8,554 nt of DNA from Muribaculaceae bacterium (lineage in GTDB: Bacteria > Bacteroidota > Bacteroidia > Bacteroidales > Muribaculaceae): assembly GCA_017962285.1 (NCBI GenBank), contig JAGCVR010000057.1, positions 1 to 8,554 of the forward strand, in the 5' to 3' direction. Positions 6,432 through 8,554 of this stretch are shown here, in pieces. The notes under the pieces were generated by a model, which was not told the origin of the DNA, did not search any database, and saw only the letters and a list, made by a program, of their open reading frames with translations. How positions within the stretch are numbered: the first letter of the stretch is position 1; each line of letters begins with the position of its first letter. The translations under genes and the position numbers were made by a program.

Positions 6432-8554
6432 TTACGAGCCCATTACCCTTTCGGCGAGGATCACCACGTCGTTCACGTCTATTGTACCGCTGCCGTCCAA
6501 GTCGCCAATCGCAAGTTGTTCGGCGGTGGCGCCACCACTCATAGCGAGGTCAGCGAGGATTACCACGTCGTTCACTTCAAGGAGTCCGTTGCCGTCCATG
6601 TCGCCAGGGGTAATTGTCTGCGGCTTCTCGAATGGCAGGAATGATATGCCTGCAGCTGCAGCCGATGCCGGGATAAGCACTGTTCCAGCGTCAACCGGTT
6701 CGCTGTCGTTGAGCACGAATGCCACCTTACTCTCGTTCAGACCGAGTACGAATACCGGTGCGATAGCCACGCTGTCGGCATCGATTTCTTCGTCGTTAAT
6801 TTCGAGATCGTTGGCGGCAATAGTGGGCAGGTTATTAGTGTCAACCCACTTAAGAACGATTTGCTGAGCAAACGACTTCAGGATTACCGGAGTCTCGGCA
6901 GGAATCACGTTGCCGTCAACTGGAATTGTGTCGAGGTAGTTCTTGTTCTCGTCACCGAACGTAGCAACAAAGATTTCAGTGTTGTCGTCAACGATACGGT
7001 TCAGATATGGATCATAGAATGTGCCATAGTAGCTGCCGTCATCACTGAGAATTCCGAAAACAGTCTCGTCAGCGGCACCAATCTGCTCTCCAAAGTAAAC
7101 GCAATACCATGCCAGGCGATTATTCTTGCTGCTCTGGAACAAGTACTGATCGCTGATGAACACGTTGTTTGCTGCGTCGTAATAGAACTTAGGCTCTGTA
7201 ATGTCGTCATTGTCGTTCCACTCATCGGATGCGATGAAATACATATTGCTTCCGTAAGACTGATCTTTACCTACATATTGAATCGGGAAAGTCACTGTAT
7301 CATTGGCGAGTGTACCCTTAACCCATCCATCGGGAACATCGTGAAGGATACCCTTGATGTAAACATCATCGCCGTCCCATCCTACTTCCACGGTAGAATT
7401 CAAATCAGCATAATCGCCATCGTAGTACTCAGCGAGAATCGGCATAGTCACTGTCTCAAGCTCATCGGGAACCTCAACCGGAGTGGGAGGTGTACCGATA
7501 AGAGCGCCATTGATAACTGCGGTATAGCCGGAGAACGAGCCAGAATCTTTTCCTAACAAGCCAATGGTACCGGTGAATTCAATAGTTTCGTCGGCATCGC
7601 TCACTTCAGCGTGAGCGTCGGCGATTTGACCGCTGAGGTATCCGCAAGCATAATATGGGGAGAAGTCATCCTCGCCAACATACTGCGGAGCGAATGTCAA
7701 AGTATCAACGTTGCGAGTACCCATAATCCATGCATCGGGAAGTTCAGAGAACATACCCTGGATATAGCAGTCGGTTCCGTCCCAAGCCACATTCACTGTA
7801 CCTGAGAACTCAACAAAACCTGAAGCCTCGAGGCGCGAGCCGTTGATGGGATATTCCTTTGCTACGATTCCTGCGGGAGGAGTTACAGGATCTGGAGCAA
7901 TATAGCGAGAGAACGTTGTACCATAGTCATAATTCGATTGCACGTAGAGAGCACCTTCATATATGAGATATCCTGCAAGGCAACCAGCTGAATAACTTGT
8001 ATAAGTATCGAGCGCATATTCACCAGCATCGTTCAGGGTAAATGTAATAGAGTCAACTTCAAGTATCTCATCTGTAAAGAAGTTGATAGCGCAAAGCTTA
8101 ATATCACCAATGCCGTCGATTTCGTCCAAAGCCTGCTCTGTGGCAATGGCAATTCTGGACTTGTCTTCACTGATTGTTCCTTCCACCCAGTAACCGCTGT
8201 CGAGTCCGGTTACCAAATCACGGATATAAACCTTGTTGCCGTCTCCAAGAACAAACTTGGTGAAACCACTCTGGCCTCCAATATACCATCCACTACTGTA
8301 GTAAAGATAGCTGCCACTACGGGTCATCTTCATCTCTGCTCCTGCGGGCTGAGCTGTAATACCGGCCTTGCGCGGACCTTTCTTGAGCGATTTGCCAGTG
8401 ATTTCTTCAAGACTCTTTGCCTTTGTGGCTTTCTCAACCTGCTGGCCATTAACGCCTGTGAACCAAGCATTCTGATTGTGTTGTACCGGCTGTGCCTTCT
8501 GACCTACCACCTTGTGGGGAACAGCCTGGGCACTCAGTGCCACAACCGCAATTC
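6432..8554 (-). CDS. Large secreted protein with beta-rich repeats and C-terminal type I dockerin (5' end beyond window)
   Basis: About 707 residues are visible; numbers here count from the codon at 8543. The frame stays open to the right edge. Its first residues, IAVVALSAQA then VPHK, look like the end of a signal peptide cut after AQA, so the true start lies outside. A degenerate motif recurs at about 102-125, 256-279 and 391-414 (best copy VYIKGILHDVPDGWVKGT), followed in copies 2 and 3 by TLTFAPQYVG or TVTFPIQYVG. Pro/Thr linkers (PVTPPAG, TPPTPVEVP) precede copies 2 and 3. Residues about 485-640 include VIPAETPVILK, FVLGLNESKVAF and VLIPASAAAAGISFLPFE, resembling a C-terminal module common in Bacteroidales secreted proteins. 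The end is a dockerin: GDMDGNGLLEVNDVVILAD (647-665) and GDLDGSGTIDVNDVVILAE (680-698), two Ca-binding loops each followed by a helix. I see no catalytic motif. It may be a surface or extracellular binding protein, but its function is unknown. Confidence 0.85.
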   Translation of the reverse strand, partial: IAVVALSAQAVPHKVVGQKAQPVQHNQNAWFTGVNGQQVEKATKAKSLEEITGKSLKKGPRKAGITAQPAGAEMKMTRSGSYLYYSSGWYIGGQSGFTKFVLGDGNKVYIRDLVTGLDSGYWVEGTISEDKSRIAIATEQALDEIDGIGDIKLCAINFFTDEILEVDSITFTLNDAGEYALDTYTSYSAGCLAGYLIYEGALYVQSNYDYGTTFSRYIAPDPVTPPAGIVAKEYPINGSRLEASGFVEFSGTVNVAWDGTDCYIQGMFSELPDAWIMGTRNVDTLTFAPQYVGEDDFSPYYACGYLSGQIADAHAEVSDADETIEFTGTIGLLGKDSGSFSGYTAVINGALIGTPPTPVEVPDELETVTMPILAEYYDGDYADLNSTVEVGWDGDDVYIKGILHDVPDGWVKGTLANDTVTFPIQYVGKDQSYGSNMYFIASDEWNDNDDITEPKFYYDAANNVFISDQYLFQSSKNNRLAWYCVYFGEQIGAADETVFGILSDDGSYYGTFYDPYLNRIVDDNTEIFVATFGDENKNYLDTIPVDGNVIPAETPVILKSFAQQIVLKWVDTNNLPTIAANDLEINDEEIDADSVAIAPVFVLGLNESKVAFVLNDSEPVDAGTVLIPASAAAAGISFLPFEKPQTITPGDMDGNGLLEVNDVVILADLAMSGGATAEQLAIGDLDGSGTIDVNDVVILAERVMGS
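6454..6575 (-). repeat. Internal DNA repeat encoding the two dockerin segments
   Basis: A 23-bp stretch at 6454-6476 recurs at 6553-6575 with a single T/C difference, 99 bp (33 codons) apart. Both encode the VNDVVILA helix that follows each Ca-binding loop. This is the duplicated structure of a type I dockerin at DNA level. The close identity suggests recent duplication or conversion, or strong codon constraint. Confidence 0.8.

Noticed and set aside
6432..6600. Cellulosome membership inferred from the dockerin
   Set aside because: No cohesin or scaffoldin is visible, and dockerin ends in gut Bacteroidales are not proof of a cellulosome.
8541..8543. GTG at 8543 as the start of the dockerin protein
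   Set aside because: The frame continues upstream to the window edge with IAVV, completing what looks like the end of a signal peptide. The GTG is most likely an internal valine codon and the real start lies outside.

Overview
The window looks like chromosomal DNA of a gut-type Bacteroidales bacterium. The reasons are a Bacteroidota-style promoter (TTTG, 19 bp, TAnnTTTG) in front of rnz, a DUF2851 protein (a family I know mainly from Bacteroidota), a lipoprotein GH78 rhamnosidase next to a secreted SASA-type acetylesterase, and a secreted protein ending in a type I dockerin. Muribaculaceae or a relative would fit, but that is inference. Every supported gene lies on the minus strand, so transcription runs from high to low coordinates.

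Region 1 (1-1841, read right to left) is a compact housekeeping-type operon. It holds rnz (ribonuclease Z), then a small three-helix membrane protein of unknown function 12 bp later, then the N-terminal part of a DUF2851 protein 15 bp after that, cut by the window edge. A near-perfect Bacteroidota promoter sits just upstream of rnz, so these genes are probably one transcript independent of the carbohydrate genes behind them.

Region 2 (1939-6165) is a two-gene carbohydrate cassette: a SASA/SGNH carbohydrate acetylesterase with a signal peptide, followed by a GH78 alpha-L-rhamnosidase predicted to be a lipoprotein. Together they would remove acetyl groups and terminal alpha-L-rhamnose from a rhamnose-containing glycan, for example pectic rhamnogalacturonan or a glycoside. 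No SusC/SusD pair or regulator is visible in the window.

Region 3 (6166-6431) is a 266-bp intergenic stretch rich in structure. From left to right it has a weak promoter-like box for the esterase, an AT-rich inverted repeat, a perfect 11-bp-arm palindrome, a G-run segment that fits a canonical G-quadruplex pattern, a minus-strand terminator hairpin, and short TTGTTAAC-type direct repeats.

Region 4 (6432-8554) is most of a large secreted protein whose start lies beyond the window. It has repeated beta-rich modules, a C-terminal module of a kind common in Bacteroidales secreted proteins, and a two-repeat dockerin at its end. Its function is unknown, and it is the least explained gene here. I saw no rRNA, tRNA, CRISPR array, transposase or recombinase gene, and no clear new multi-gene defence or biosynthetic system.
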